NCBI GenBank assembly: GCA_030544215.1
Contig: JARZZO010000006.1
Location: 50,320,501 to 50,384,500 of the forward strand
DNA from: Zantedeschia hybrid cultivar
Lineage: Eukaryota; Streptophyta; Magnoliopsida; Alismatales; Araceae
DNA: 64,000 bases
Reading direction: 5' to 3'
Shown here: positions 21,365 to 32,730 of the stretch, piece after piece
Layout: each line of letters starts with the position of its first letter
Numbering within the stretch: the stretch's first letter is position 1
Made by a program: the position numbers and the translations under genes
The notes under the pieces: model-generated
Seen by the model: only the letters and a program-made list of their open reading frames with translations
Databases searched by the model: none
Told to the model about the DNA's origin: nothing

Positions 21365-21821
21365 GGTATTAAATTTTATAAATATAAAATTATAATACCA
21401 ATTAGTTTTCGAAATAACATTTATTTCAGCATTATCAATAATATTCAAAACATTATTGACTAATTAACTAACTAAACTATTCAGTTAATCTAAATACTAA
21501 TTCAAAGAATTTGAACAGTAAAAGTAATCAAGTTATGCATGAAATCAGTTTAAAACAATTTTAAACTAATTAATTTAACACGGAAATAAATTATCTAAAA
21601 CAATTTTAAATAATTAACTAACACCCTATTAATAACAAAGCCCTTTAAGTAAATAACAGTTATTAAACACTTTAATAAGTTGTTAATAATCATAAAAATA
21701 ATTAATAACATTTATTAATTATTCCTACAATTATTCTGTTTTAAAACAATTTTAAAACGGGCTTAAATGGGCTAATAATGGGTTTAATGGGGTTAAACAG
21801 TCATTAAAAACAATTTTTAAT
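21365..21821 (-). repeat. AT-rich triloop hairpin array (C1 leader)
   Basis: At least seven short perfect or near-perfect hairpins with a three-base loop starting with C on plus (NNG in sense): GAAATAA-CAT-TTATTTC (21,411-21,427); AGTTTAAAA with CAA loop (21,547-21,567); a 12-bp stem with one mismatch (21,589-21,615); TTATTAAA-CAC-TTTAATAA (21,660-21,678); an 11-bp perfect stem with CAT loop (21,698-21,722); GTTTTAAAA (21,738-21,758); ATTAAAAA (21,803-21,821). A longer hairpin of about 15 bp spans 21,365-21,399. Confidence 0.85.
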
Positions 21822-21829
21822 AATTCATA

Positions 21830-22200
21830 AAATGGGCCCAGCCCATTAGGGCCTATTGGCCCGGACCGAGGGCCTTGGCTCGGCCAGGGGGTCTGGCCCA
21901 GCCAGACCCGAGCCCTGGCTCGGCCAGGGTCGAACCCTGGCTCGGCCAGGGCGCCGCCCGGCCCCCGCCCGGTCCGACCGGGTCGGGACCGGGCGGTTCA
22001 GCCCATTTTTCCCCATTCGTCCGGCCCCCCTCCTTTCTTACCTGCAAACCCTAAAAACAGCAAGCCAGCGGCGGTTGCAGGAGATGGGGCGCGGCGGCCA
22101 GCCCCCCCGGCGGCGGCGGCCCCGGCCGGCGGTCCCCCCGGCACTGGCGTCGTGCCCGGCGCCGGCAGGGCCGCCGGCGGCCTCCGGTGAGGTGAAAAAC
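21830..22200 (-). other. GC-rich island in the C1 leader
   Basis: Strongly GC-rich (GGCCC, CCGGCG-type runs) within otherwise AT-rich DNA, lying between primer site and hairpin array. Related islands are in C4 (31,300-31,830, other strand) and C3 (43,384-43,760). Open frames inside are compositional. Confidence 0.75.
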
Positions 22201-22607
22201 TAAGCCCAAAACCCCTCCAAAAATCTGATTTTGCAGGGTTTTAAATCCGAGTTTGGGCTCGATTTTTAGGACCTCCAAGGGCACTTCGGCCCCGATCTTC
22301 ATACCCAATGTGAAGTGGTGACTATCACCAATAGATCCAGACATCTGGGCCGCCATCCCAACACTTGGAATGCACATACGAAGCCGCCGAAGTACCCCGG
22401 TTCATCATCACATGAAGAACTCCGAAAAACACAAATAAAATCCGAAAAATTACAGAAAAATAATCAAATTGATTGTGATCATCATATGAACACTAATCTG
22501 TCATTTTTAATCGGATTAAACACAAGAACACGTACAATACGGGTTCTTCACGCATAACGAGAAAAACACGCAAAACGGTGCCGTTTTACAACCGAACCAG
22601 CGAACCT

Positions 22608-22620
22608 GGCTCTGATACCA
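22608..22620 (-). promoter_or_regulatory. Primer-binding site of C1 (initiator tRNA-Met)
   Basis: Sense TGGTATCAGAGCC, complementary to the 3' end of plant initiator tRNA-Met, one base downstream of the 5' LTR. This is the standard copia minus-strand primer site. Confidence 0.93.
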
Positions 22621-22621
22621 C

Positions 22622-24205
22622 TGTAAGGAATCACCATGAACGCAGCGGAAATAAAAATGATTCCATTGTATCGGTTGCTGGGGTCGTAAAACGGACATTA
22701 AAATCTAAGCGGGAAGAACAGTTCTTCACCTTTGCGGGGTTTCGAATCTCCCGTGGATGATGCCGACTCGGTAATCGCGCACGCGCACGATCTATAGAGG
22801 TATCCACACGAGTTCCCGCAGCATACGCGATTTCCTCCTCGACTTGAGTGCTCCGACCAGATCTCAAATCCACCATGCGCGGAGAGAGACAGATCCACTC
22901 CAAGAGAGAGAGAAGGAGATAGAGAGAGGAAAGAGAGAATCTGGGGAGTAAAATTCGTCCAACTAACTATTTACCCCTCCCGCTTGGCCCTCCTTATATA
23001 GAAATAAGGATAAGCGCAAGAGTTAATCCTCATGATTATCCAAGAGTTTGGCCTTGGATAATTCTCCATTAAATCTTCATGTTTATCCTGCAGCTTTTCA
23101 CAAAAACCAAGATAAGCATGAAATTTAACATCTCTCACCGTCTGACGAGAACTCTATGTGTGTGACCCTCTAGGCCCATATATCAGTCCGGTTGCAGGCC
23201 CATTAAACTTAGAATTGTTTCTTGAGTTTAATATTTATTAATTAACATTAAACATCATATGTTAAATGATTAATTTAATAAACAAGTGAATTATCATCTG
23301 ATGATCAAATCACTTGGCCTTCTGATCATGAACAACACCAAACACTACCTCATGATCCCAGAAGATATAAGGGATACAGTTCCCTTCAATTGAACATTTC
23401 CGTCTGCAGGTGCCGCACATATATAATCCTTCACTCATGCAATGTCCCGATAACGCAAGGGTATGGTTTTATAGTCAAACCCTCTATCGCATTATCCAGA
23501 TGGATTCCAGTACACAGTTAATATCTAGAAAGACATCTCTTTCATTTGACCCCGGCCAGGGATTTCTGTGTACACATCCATAGGACATTCTCTCTCCAGT
23601 CTTATACCAAGAGTGAGTGATCCCTTGTTGTTCACTCAATTACCTTCGCAAGCTTTCCACTGTATCTGAAAGGCCGATTATGGTGAACTTAATGGTTAAA
23701 GTCCACGAGTCAGAGAATCAAGATACAATGGTCCACAAACAAGGTATCATTGGTGACTCAGGTCAAAGGACCAACTTTGCTACTGCAACGATTGAATTCC
23801 CTGGTTGACTAATAGGTATAATTACCATCCAGGAATTCTTATTTGAATCTGTTCAGTGAACTCATTCTCTAATGAGCACCCACTTGTTTGTCTTAGTGTC
23901 ACCACACGAGTGAATGTGAGATCATTCACCCTCATCACATGAGCAGACATAACTTGTGTCGATCTTATCGGATATTTAATGTCCATCTCAAATATCCTAT
24001 GATCGGGAACTATTTAAAACAATTGCCTTAAGATATTGATCTCACTATCATGATCTCATCATGATTCAATATCCCATACATTTGTCTATAGACCTTCATT
24101 ACGATAGTCGTTTGCGAGAACTATTAAATGAAGAAATAATTGCCTTTATTAATAATCTGAACTAGAATGTACAATGATTGGCTTTGAGGCCACCCAATTC
24201 TAACA
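22622..24205 (-). mobile_element. 5' LTR of copia C1 (LTR-B type)
   Basis: 1,584 bp, same family as 14,690-16,274, bounded by TG...CA (sense TGTTAGAATT ... TTACA). Immediately followed in sense by the primer-binding site. The TATA box (sense TATATAAGG) is near 22,993. Confidence 0.93.
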
Positions 24206-24522
24206 CAATCGAGCTGGGAGAATTTGACATTTCTTATGGGCCACGGGTTGCGATCAAAGCGCAAGCACTAGCCGACTTCATTGTGGAGCTAATGTCCGAA
24301 GGACCCCCAGCTCATCCTACAAAAGAAGCAGCATATGTCCCTGCAGAGACCTGTTCGCAAGCCGAAAAGGCTTTGGCTCAAGCACCAAATTCAATCAATA
24401 AATGGCAACTATTCGCGGATGGGTCCGCCTACTCCACGGGTAGCGGCGCCGGATGGATCCTGACATCTCCGGATGCGGTAGTCGCGGAATATGCTCTCCA
24501 CTTCGCCTTCCTGGCTACCAAC
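24206..24522 (+). pseudogene. Gypsy (Tat-type) RNase H fragment
   Basis: The frame begins IELGEFDISYGPRVAIKAQA and continues ALADFIVEL, then KWQLFADGSAYSTGSGAGW, the RNase H start with its first Asp, and ALHFAFLATN. The typical continuation NNEAEYEAL is missing because a copia LTR begins at 24,523. RT upstream is missing because C1 ends at 24,205. RNase H degrades the RNA of the RNA/DNA hybrid. The fragment continues, after a gap, at 28,872. Confidence 0.85.
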
Positions 24523-25905
24523 TTTTGGATTCTCGTGTTTCTCCGGATCGCATAACGCAGCGGAATAAAATTAAACTACCGGCGATCCGTTCCCGTTTCG
24601 AAAATACTAAAACCTGGATTATCGGATAATCGGTTCTTATCGTGTGCGGATCCGAATCCGCAACCGTTCAATTCTGTCGGTGTGACACCGCAAGCCGCGC
24701 AAGCGCCCGGCCTCTAGCGGAGTCCACGCGATAGATATCCTCATGTTCCTCGTTCTTCGCAGCCCACGAAGTCTCTGCCGTTTGCCGCAACGCGCGGACA
24801 ATTTCCCATCGAACGAGAGTCGGAGAAGCGGCGGAGCAGATCTAGGGATCCGGACTTATCTAGGACGCCAGAGAGAGAGAGGAAGAGAGGAGGGGGTGGC
24901 TAAGGTTAGCAGCCGCTTGGCCTGCTCAGCCCACTCGCTACATTTTTTACTAACTGTGCGGTTTTTCATAAAAACCCCCGATTAATATAAAACCCACTTG
25001 ATTATCCATCGCCTTGAAAATCATTTGCGTGTGACCCTTTTGGCCCAATAACTAGTCCGGTTAATGGCCCAATAAGCCCAGTAACTCCCCACTAGGCTGA
25101 TTAATCAATTGATAACTCATATTAATTAATTAATCAACTGAATCAATGTCGCACATCAAATTCGGTCGGGCCTCCGATCACGTTGGGCGCCAAGCAACAC
25201 CGCGTGAACCCGGAAGGTATCGGAGTTAAGTAACCCACTCTTGGAACCTTTCCGCCGACAGTTACCCCGTGGATATAGTCCTTCATTCGTACAATGCTCT
25301 AGAGTCGACTCAGGGCATGGTGTACTGTCAAACCTTAACCGGTCAACTCACTTGGATTGGATGCCGCTGATGAATCTCGGAAAACTACTTTCCCGATATT
25401 ATCGTCCGCCCTTGCCATGGACTTTCGCGCATCCTTCCTAGAGCATTCTCTCTCATCGTACCGAGCGCGAATGATTCCTTATTGACACTCAATTTCCTTC
25501 AACCGTATTTCGCTGTACCCGATCCTTGGCTGTTTAGAATCCCGTGGTTAAAGATTCATAAACCAAGGTCAAAGTACATAAGTCCACCTACAAGGTGTCC
25601 TTGGTGTCTCAGGTCCGAGGACCATCCACGCAACTGCGACAATAGAATCTAGCTAGTTGACAGTGAGGTACAATACCATCCAACGATTCATTCGGATCAG
25701 TTCAGTGAACTCATTCTCTAATGAGCACATATATATTCACCTTAGTGTCTACACACAAGTGACTATGAGATCAACCACCCTCATCTTATGAGCGGGAGTA
25801 ATATGTACTAGTCTAACCGGATATCCGATGAATAATGCCATTATATGTTAATAAATGAACGAGATTACAAAGTTATATTGGCTTGTAGGACACCTAACAC
25901 TAACA
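24523..25905 (-). mobile_element. 3' LTR of C2 (LTR-1 type, internally shortened)
   Basis: Sense start TGTTAGTGTTAGGTGTCC at 25,905. It aligns with the 1,552-bp LTR at 43,864-45,415 but is about 170 bases shorter. The sense end is diverged near 24,523. Confidence 0.82.
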
Positions 25906-25918
25906 ATCTCCCACTTGG
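25906..25918 (-). promoter_or_regulatory. Polypurine tract of C2
   Basis: Sense CCAAGTGGGAGAT directly before the LTR start, almost identical to that of C1. Confidence 0.8.
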
Positions 25919-25919
25919 A

Positions 25920-26942
25920 CTAAAGCCAATAACCTTTATACAGTAAGCCTATAGACTCTAGGTGACGCTCAAACACAATTTGAGACAACGGCTTTGTCAG
26001 TAGATCTGCTATATTGTCGACAGATGGAACACTTTCCACCACTACATCTCCTCTTGATATGATCTCTTTGATAAGATGAAAGCGTCTCAGAATATGCTTC
26101 GATTTCTGATGAGACCACGGCTCTTTCGCTTGCGCAATCGCTCCATTGTTGTCACACAACAGCGGAACAGGTTCAAAGATGCTGGGAACTACGCCGAGGT
26201 CGGGGTTCAACAACACTGCTTCCTTGGCGGCTTCAGCTGCAACGATGTACTCAGCTTCAGTCGTCGAATCTGCAGTAGTTGCTTGCTTGGAACTCTTCCA
26301 ACACACTACGCCTCCGTTTAATGTAAACACAAATCCATATGTAGACTTGCTATCATCTGGATCTAACTGGAAACTCGAGTAAGAAAAACCTCGCAGTTTC
26401 AAGTTACCTCTTCTATAGACTAGAAAAAAATCATGAGTTCTTCTTAAGTACTTAAGGATACATTTCACTATCTTCCAGTGCTCTTCGCCTGGATCAGCCT
26501 GAAATCTGCTCGTAACACTTAGAGCAAATGCAACATCAGGCCGTGTACATAGCATGTCATACATGATAGATCCTATAGCAGAGGCATAGGGTACTCTGTC
26601 CATAAATGCCCTCTCATCAGAAGTCTTAGGAGACTGCTCATTTGAGAGATTAATACCATGTCGCAACGGTATGAGACCTCTCTTAGAATTTTCCATACCA
26701 AACCTTTTGACAATGGTATCTATGTACAAAGAATGGGTCATTCCAAACATCCTCTTTGATCTATCTTTATAGATCCGTATTCCCAATACGTAGGATGCTT
26801 CTCCCAAGACTTTCATGGAGAAGTTTTTCGATAGCCAGATCTTTACCGATGACATCATAGCTACATCATTCCCAATGAGTAGTATGTTGTCTACGTAAAG
26901 AATTAGGAAAGTGACTGCACTCCCACTAGTCTTCTTGTACAT
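25920..26942 (-). pseudogene. Copia RT C-terminal part and RNase H, catalytic site altered
   Basis: 340 open codons with no true start. The RT motif reads LYVDNILLIGND, so the second catalytic Asp of YVDD is replaced by Asn; RT should be inactive. RNase H parts LRGFSYSSFQLD, TTEAEYIVAAEAAKEA and LLCDNNGAIAQAKE are present, but the first Asp of the usual FTDSS/YSDSD motif is Tyr. It ends SIGLLYKGYWL. Confidence 0.88.
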
Positions 26943-28870
26943 ACAAGGTTCATCTTCATTCTTAATAAAGTCATAAGACTTGACAGTCTCGTCAAATCTT
27001 ATGTTCCAGCTCCGAAAAGCTTGCTTCAGTCCATAAATGGACCTTTAAAGCTTGCACACTTTATCTAGAGATTCCCTGGATGTCAAACCTTCTGGTTGTA
27101 TCATATACACCTCTTTCTCAAGGTTACTGTTGAGGAAGGCAGTCTTCACATCCATCTGCCAGATTTCATAATCAAAATGTGCAGCAATGGTGAGTAGAAC
27201 TCTGATCGACTTTATCATGGCAACTGGTGAGAAAGTCTCCTCATAGTCAATTCATTGCCTTTGATGATATCCCTTTGCCACCAACCTTGCCTTATAAGTA
27301 TCGATCTGTCCATCAGCACCGATCTTTCTCTTAAAGATCCACTTGCATCCGATGGGTACAATACCTTCGGGCAAGTCCTCCAAGTTCCAAACTTGGTTTG
27401 TGTACATGGACTGGATTTCTGAGTTCATGGCTTCTCACCATCTCCCGATTTCTGGGCCTTCTATGGCCTCCTGGTAGGGTATAGGATCATTATCCTCATT
27501 ATATTCTACCTTAGACTCACCTTCAGTGATATGTCCTACATATCGTTCGAGTAGTCTAGGTAATCTACCAGATCTACAAGGCTCATCTGTGTGTACCTGA
27601 ACAGATTCAAGAACAGATATCTCATCTGATGATAATGCAGCTGTTTGGGGATCTGGAACCTCTTCCAATACTATTTTACTCCCACTGTCCTCCTGGAGAA
27701 GGTAGGAAGACAACTTTCCTGGCGACAAACACATTTTTTTCACCAGGATGGTAAAAATAGTATCCAAAGGTTTCCTTTGGATATCCCACAAATATGCATT
27801 TATCAGTTCGTTATTCCAACTTGTCTGGATCATGCCTCTTTACATGAGCAGGACAACCCCAAACTTTAACATGTTTAAATTCTGGTTTCCTGCCTTTCCA
27901 TATCTCATTTGGAGTAGAGGCCACAGATTTGCTAGGTACTCTGTTCAGTAGGTATGCTGCTGACTTCTAGAGCATACCCCCAGAGGGACACTAGTAATCC
28001 TAAAAAGCTCATCATGAATCGCACCTTGTCCAACAACATGCGATTCCTCCTTTCTGATACACCATTCATCTGTGGTGTATATGGAGGGGTCAGCTGAGAA
28101 AGGATACCATTATCTTTTAAGAATTGTGTGAAATTAGTACTCAAGTATTCTCCTCCTCGATCTGATTAAAGAGTTTTAATACTCTTTCCTAACTGCTTCT
28201 CTACCTCATTCTTGAACTCCTTGAACTTCTCAAACGCTTCCGACTTGTACTTCATTAAGTACACATAGCCGAATATTAAGAAGCCATCGGTGAACGTGAT
28301 GAAGTACGAGAAGCCACCTTTGGCTTGGGTGGACATGGGACCGCAAACATCTGAATGTATTAATCCCAAAATGTCTTTGGCACGTTCTCCATGTCTGGTA
28401 AATGGAGAATTTGCCATTTTTCCCATAAGGCAGGACTCACATGTCGCAAATGATTCATAATCGAATGCATTCAAATATCCATGTTTGTGCAACTTTTTTG
28501 CAGCCTGCTTTCACCAATATGTCCAAGTCTACAATGACACATGTAGGCTTGGTTCACACAATTCTTGTTCTTCTTAAGAGCATTATCAATGTAAAGATTG
28601 TAATAAGAAACATCTAAAAGATATAGATCGTTGACTAAAGATGCCGAAGCTATTGATTTGTTACCATAATGAATCGAACAACTTTTATTCTCAATAGACA
28701 ACCTATATCCTATATTGTCCAAACAAGATACTGATATGATGTTCTTTATTATGTTAGGAACATAATAACAATCTTCTAATGATAAGGCGTCTCCCAATGG
28801 AAGCCTGAGGTTTGTTGTCCCAACAGCAACCGCCGCAACTTTTGCGCCGTTTCCTAGCCTCAGTTCCACA
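26943..28870 (-). pseudogene. Copia protease end, integrase and RT N-terminal part, broken
   Basis: Several frames joined by stops and shifts. From the right: VELRLGNGAKVAAVAVG (protease end), CYYVPNIIKNIISVSCL, CHCRLGHIGESRLQ (zinc region), CESCLMGKMANSPF, LIHSDVCGPMS (first Asp), NGVSERRNRMLLD (Glu), and RT start pieces including a TAA in CKL*RSIYGLK. Spread frameshifts show long-standing decay. Confidence 0.82.
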
Positions 28871-28871
28871 T

Positions 28872-29319
28872 GAATACTCGGGCCGATGCCCTCTCCTGGC
28901 TGGCCTCTACCCATGATGGTGGAGGGAGCCAAATGGTTCTCATCGAGGAACTCTCTATACCCAATATTCATAATTACGAAGTAATGCAAGCTAATACTTC
29001 TGAAGATGAGACCTAGATGACTCTAATAGTGGCCTTTATTCTCCTAGGGGAACTCCCATCCGAAGCAAGAGAGGCAAGATGCATCCGACAGCGTTCCTCT
29101 CAGTTCCTTATTCTAGAAGAACTGTTGTATAAAAGGTCTTTCGGCTACCCACTCCTCCAGTGTCTCGGCCTAGCTGAAGCCGACTATGCCCTTCAGGAAG
29201 TCCATGAAGGAGTCTGCGGAGCACACGCAGGGGGTCGAGCCATGTCGCATAAAATTTTAAGGTAAGGATACTGGTGGCCAACCCTCCAGGAGGACACAGC
29301 CAGTCTCGTATGCCGCTGC
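28872..29319 (+). pseudogene. Gypsy (Tat-type) RNase H end and integrase zinc finger
   Basis: It starts NTRADALSWLAS, the end of RNase H. After about 30 codons it has ET*MT, where relatives read ETWMT, so a Trp codon became TAG. Then LLYKRSFGYPLLQCL, ALQEVHEGVCGAHAGGRAMS and HKILR*GYWWPTLQED, the HHCC region of gypsy integrase with a Gln-to-TAA stop. It is the continuation of 24,206-24,522 in the same orientation, with about 70 residues lost between them. Copia C4 interrupts it at 29,320. Confidence 0.85.
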
Positions 29320-30901
29320 TGATGGATATAGGTGTCCTCTAAGCCAATCATAAGGCACCTATTTCAATCTGGTTCACTAATAAATGGCATTAAATTCATT
29401 TGTAGATTGGCATATTTGTAACTGTGCATAATGAAGTCCATGAATGTGTGCAATAGTCATTGGATTATGATGAGATCATAATAATGAGATTGATAACTTA
29501 TAACATATATTCTTAATTGTTCCTAGTCATAGGATGTTTAAGAAGGACATCAAACATTCGGTAAGACTAGTACAGGTTATTCCAGCTCATATGATGAGGG
29601 TGACTGATCTCGTTAGTTACTTGTGTGGAGACACAATGGTAAACCTGTAGGTGCTCATTGGGGAATCAGTTCACTAAACTAATCCGACATGAATAGCCGA
29701 ATGGTAATTTACCTGACTGTCAACCGGCTTGATTCATAGTCACAGTGGCGTGGTTGATCCTTGGACTTGAGACACCAAAGACACCTTGTCGGTAGACTTC
29801 TGGACTTTGACCTTGACCTACAAATCCCTATCCACGGGATCTCTAATAGTCAAGGATCGGGTCCAGCAGAAGACCTTCGAAGGTGATTGTGTGTTCAATA
29901 TAGGATCGTTCGCTCTCAGGTAACTAGAGAGAGAATGCTCTAGAATAGATCCGCAGGAGTCTCTGGCCAGAGCAGAAACAATATCAGAAGAGATGTTTTC
30001 GGATATTGTACAGCGGAGTCTTATTCAAGTGAGTTGACCATCTAGGATTTGACAGCTGACCATACCCTAGGTTAACTCGAGAGCATTGTGCGAACGAAGG
30101 ATTATAGCCACACGGTAACTGTGGACGGATAGGTTCCATGAGTGGGTTGCTGAACCCCATTGCCTTCCGGGATCATGCGGTGTTGCTTGGCACCCAACTT
30201 GATCAGAAGTCCGACCAAATTTACATGCGACGTTAATTCGGCTAAGTAATTAATTAATATCTAGATATTAATTAATTACAATAAGTCAATAACTAGTTAT
30301 TGGACTTAACGGGCTAAAAATCGGGCTGGTTAATGGGCCTAGAGGGTCACACGCAATAAGATTCTCAGTCGGTGGTGTTTTAGTGGGATTTATATTAACT
30401 CAGGGACTTTTGTGAAAAGTCATGCCGACTTAATATATATACGCGTTGTTGAGAAACCCTAGGCCAATCTCCAGAGTTTCCCCATGCTAGCTGCCCCCCC
30501 TTTCTCTCTCCTCCTCCTCTGGGCACCCCGTTCGAGGTGCCGAGAAAATCTCCATCTCCACCGCGCGCTATTCCCGAAAGTCAGGAATTCCCGTCCGCGG
30601 GTTTCTGGACATCATTGCGGCGACGGATCTTTAGCAAGCGAGCTGATACGGATGAAGGAGAGAGGACTAACCACCGCAGAGGATCGCGTGGATACTGCTG
30701 GAGGCCAGACGCTTGTGCGGCTTGCGGCATCGCCTCGACGAACCGAAACAGAAGCGGATTCAAATCCGCGCACAGTAATTAGATTACGACCCGATTTTTC
30801 GGTTTAAGTTTTTTGTTCCGAATCGGATCAGCGGGCATCGAGCGGGATAATTTTGTTCGTCGTTTCCACTGCGCTCTTCGCATCCTGCCCGGATCCCAAC
30901 A
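29320..30901 (+). mobile_element. 5' LTR of C4 (diverged LTR-1)
   Basis: 1,582 bp from TGATGGATATAGGTGTCC to GGATCCCAACA. It aligns along its length with the LTR at 43,864-45,415 but is clearly diverged. Followed after one base by the primer-binding site. Confidence 0.85.
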
Positions 30902-30902
30902 G

Positions 30903-30915
30903 TGGTATCAGAGCC
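30903..30915 (+). promoter_or_regulatory. Primer-binding site of C4 (initiator tRNA-Met)
   Basis: TGGTATCAGAGCC, one base after the LTR end; identical to the site in C1. It fixes the plus orientation of the element. Confidence 0.93.
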
Positions 30916-31299
30916 AAGTTTCCGCTCTGATCCGCTTCGGGACGACGAAATTACTATTCTAGAATTAATTCCATGCGTAAATTTATTTTTCTCACACACG
31001 AATTTGTTTATGGGATGAACTATAAAATTTAGATTAAATTTATGTGGAGAAAAATCCGTTTTGGGGTTTCATGGTGTTCTTCATGAAGATGAAGAATAGG
31101 TGTTCCGGGCCATAGTAAGGGGTTCAATGGTGATCGACCACCATCCGCTTGCTTGCTAGTACGACCAGCTATTTTTCATGTCCCCGGGAATTTTTTTTTG
31201 TTGTGGCCGACGGCCGGTGATCGAGCCTCAATTTTTTATTTTTCAAATAGTTTGAAAAGGATAATAATAGGGCTTAACCAACGGATTTGGGTTTTTACT

Positions 31300-31830
31300 A
31301 GCATCCAAGGACCGTCAGCCGGCCACCTCCGGCGCCGGACTCAAAGGGGGCAACTACCCCGGCCACTTCCGGCCAACCCCCCCTCGTCTGGCAACGGCGG
31401 CGGCGTTGCTGTGAACCCTAAAAAAGGGGGACAAAACCAGTCCGAACCAATGGATTGTGGGGGAGTTCCCCGGCAACTGGGATCGTCGGCCGGCCATCGT
31501 CGGCACCGGGAATGGAAAGGGGGTTGAACCCCTGTAGCCTCCGGCCGCCCTGGCCACCGGCGGCAGCGGCGGCGCCGCCAAAAACCCTGCAACAACAAAC
31601 AAAACTGGGGGGGAACGACCCTAATTACAGGACCCGGCCGAACAGGCGTCGAGCACCTGGATCGACCGGCTCCGCACCGGTTCAATCGGGGGGGCTGGGC
31701 TCGGCCCAGGTGCACCAAATGGCTGACCTGGCTGGACCAGGCTCAACCGAGCCCAGGTGCCCAGGGTGCGAGCCAGGATAGGCCCTGGCCAAACCCAAGC
31801 CCTAGCCCAATGGGCCAAGCCCATTTGATC
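31300..31830 (+). other. GC-rich island in the C4 leader
   Basis: GGCCGGC-, CCGGCGG- and GGCCCAGG-type runs. Same place after the primer site as the islands of C1 and C3. Frames on both strands are Pro/Ala/Arg-rich and have no domain. Confidence 0.72.
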
Positions 31831-31904
31831 CCCATCCATTTAACCCCTAAACCCCATTTAACCCTCTAAAAGTGTTTTATTAATGATTATAACACACCTC
31901 TAAT

Positions 31905-32730
31905 TAACTAGAAATTGTTTTAAATAAAGTTTAGAATATGTTTTAGACTTTAATTTATAATTTTCAGTTAAATAGATGTTATTTTTAAGATGTGATCTGA
32001 ATAAGATTTAACAAGTGTTGTTAAATCATTTTAATAAAATTATCAGAGGGTTATTTCATATCTGATCTTAATTTAATTAACAATTGTTCTTAATTTAATA
32101 TTTTGATATAAGTGATTAAGGGGGTTTATTAAGGTGAGATCTTAATTTAATTATTAACAAATGTTGTTAATTTATTTTAATTAGACGATTAGATTATTTT
32201 AATTTCTTAACAATTGTTATTATGAAATTAATGTTTTAATTAAAGGACACTTAATAAAAGGTTATTAAGTGATTAATTAACTTTTTATAATTGTTATAAT
32301 AGGGTTAATTATTTTATGAGAATAAACCTTAATAAAAGTAATTAAGGATTAATTATGTCTTAATAATAGTTATTAAGATAATTAATTAATTTTCTCCTTG
32401 ATCTTTTAATTAAAGTTTTATAGATCTAACCTAATTAAAATTGATCTCTTAATAAAAGTTATTAAGAGATTAAATTCTGTCTAATTGTTAGACTAATTTT
32501 AATTAGAATTGTTCTAATTAATGTTTCATAATAATTGTTATTGAGAAATTTTATTTAATAAAAGGGGTCTTAACAAGGAGTTGTTAAGGGGTTAATATTA
32601 GAGTTAGAAATTCATTTATAAGAGTTATTAAGGAATTTTTTTAATTCTATTTCAAAATTAATAATTGTTATTAATGTGATTTAAGATTAATCTAAGTATT
32701 AGATTAATTAATTTAGAATTGTTCTAAATA
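31905..32730 (+). repeat. AT-rich triloop hairpin array (C4 leader)
   Basis: At least twelve short hairpins with three-base loops ending in G or A. Examples: GATTTAACAA-GTG-TTGTTAAATC (32,005-32,027); TCTTAATAA-TAG-TTATTAAGA (32,358-32,378); a perfect 12-bp stem ATCTCTTAATAA with AAG loop (32,444-32,470); TTAATTAGAA with TTG loop (32,499-32,521); ATTAATAA with TTG loop (32,657-32,675); ATTAATCTAA with GTA loop (32,686-32,708). One has a four-base loop (CACTTAATAA, 32,248-32,271). Stems differ but remain paired. Confidence 0.87.

Larger units (their letters stand above)
20219..22607 (-). other. Structured 5' leader of copia C1
   Basis: A 2.4-kb untranslated region between primer site and gag start. 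Sense order: a short unique part, a GC-rich island (22,200-21,830), an AT-rich triloop hairpin array (21,821-21,365), an intervening stretch without clear features (21,364-20,701), and the long hairpin array (20,700-20,300). Short frames in the GC-rich part (Pro/Ala/Arg-rich) exist on both strands and have no domain. Confidence 0.8.
14690..24205 (-). mobile_element. Nearly complete Ty1/copia retrotransposon C1
   Basis: A 9.5-kb minus-strand element with two similar 1.58-kb LTRs. Internal order in sense: tRNA-Met primer site, structured 2.4-kb leader, gag, protease, integrase, reverse transcriptase, RNase H, polypurine tract. The integrase-before-RT order is diagnostic of Ty1/copia. Two stop codons break the open frame. 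The LTRs differ at scattered sites, so it is not brand new. The flanks do not form a target duplication: GTTGG on the left lies in a copia LTR, CAATC on the right in gypsy pol. Confidence 0.93.
24523..28871 (-). mobile_element. Truncated Ty1/copia element C2
   Basis: Minus-strand element inserted in the gypsy RNase H: 3' LTR, polypurine tract, then RNase H, RT, integrase and part of the protease region reading leftwards. It stops at about 28,870, within the segment encoding VELRLGNGAK. Gag, leader and 5' LTR are missing. About 200 bases of the gypsy target on the right are also missing, so one deletion removed both. Confidence 0.88.

Noticed and set aside
21856..22203. Proline/alanine-rich proteins in the GC-rich leader islands (also 31,341-31,781 and 43,373-43,790)
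   Set aside because: Open on both strands owing to GC content, no conservation of frame between the three islands, and located in untranslated leader.
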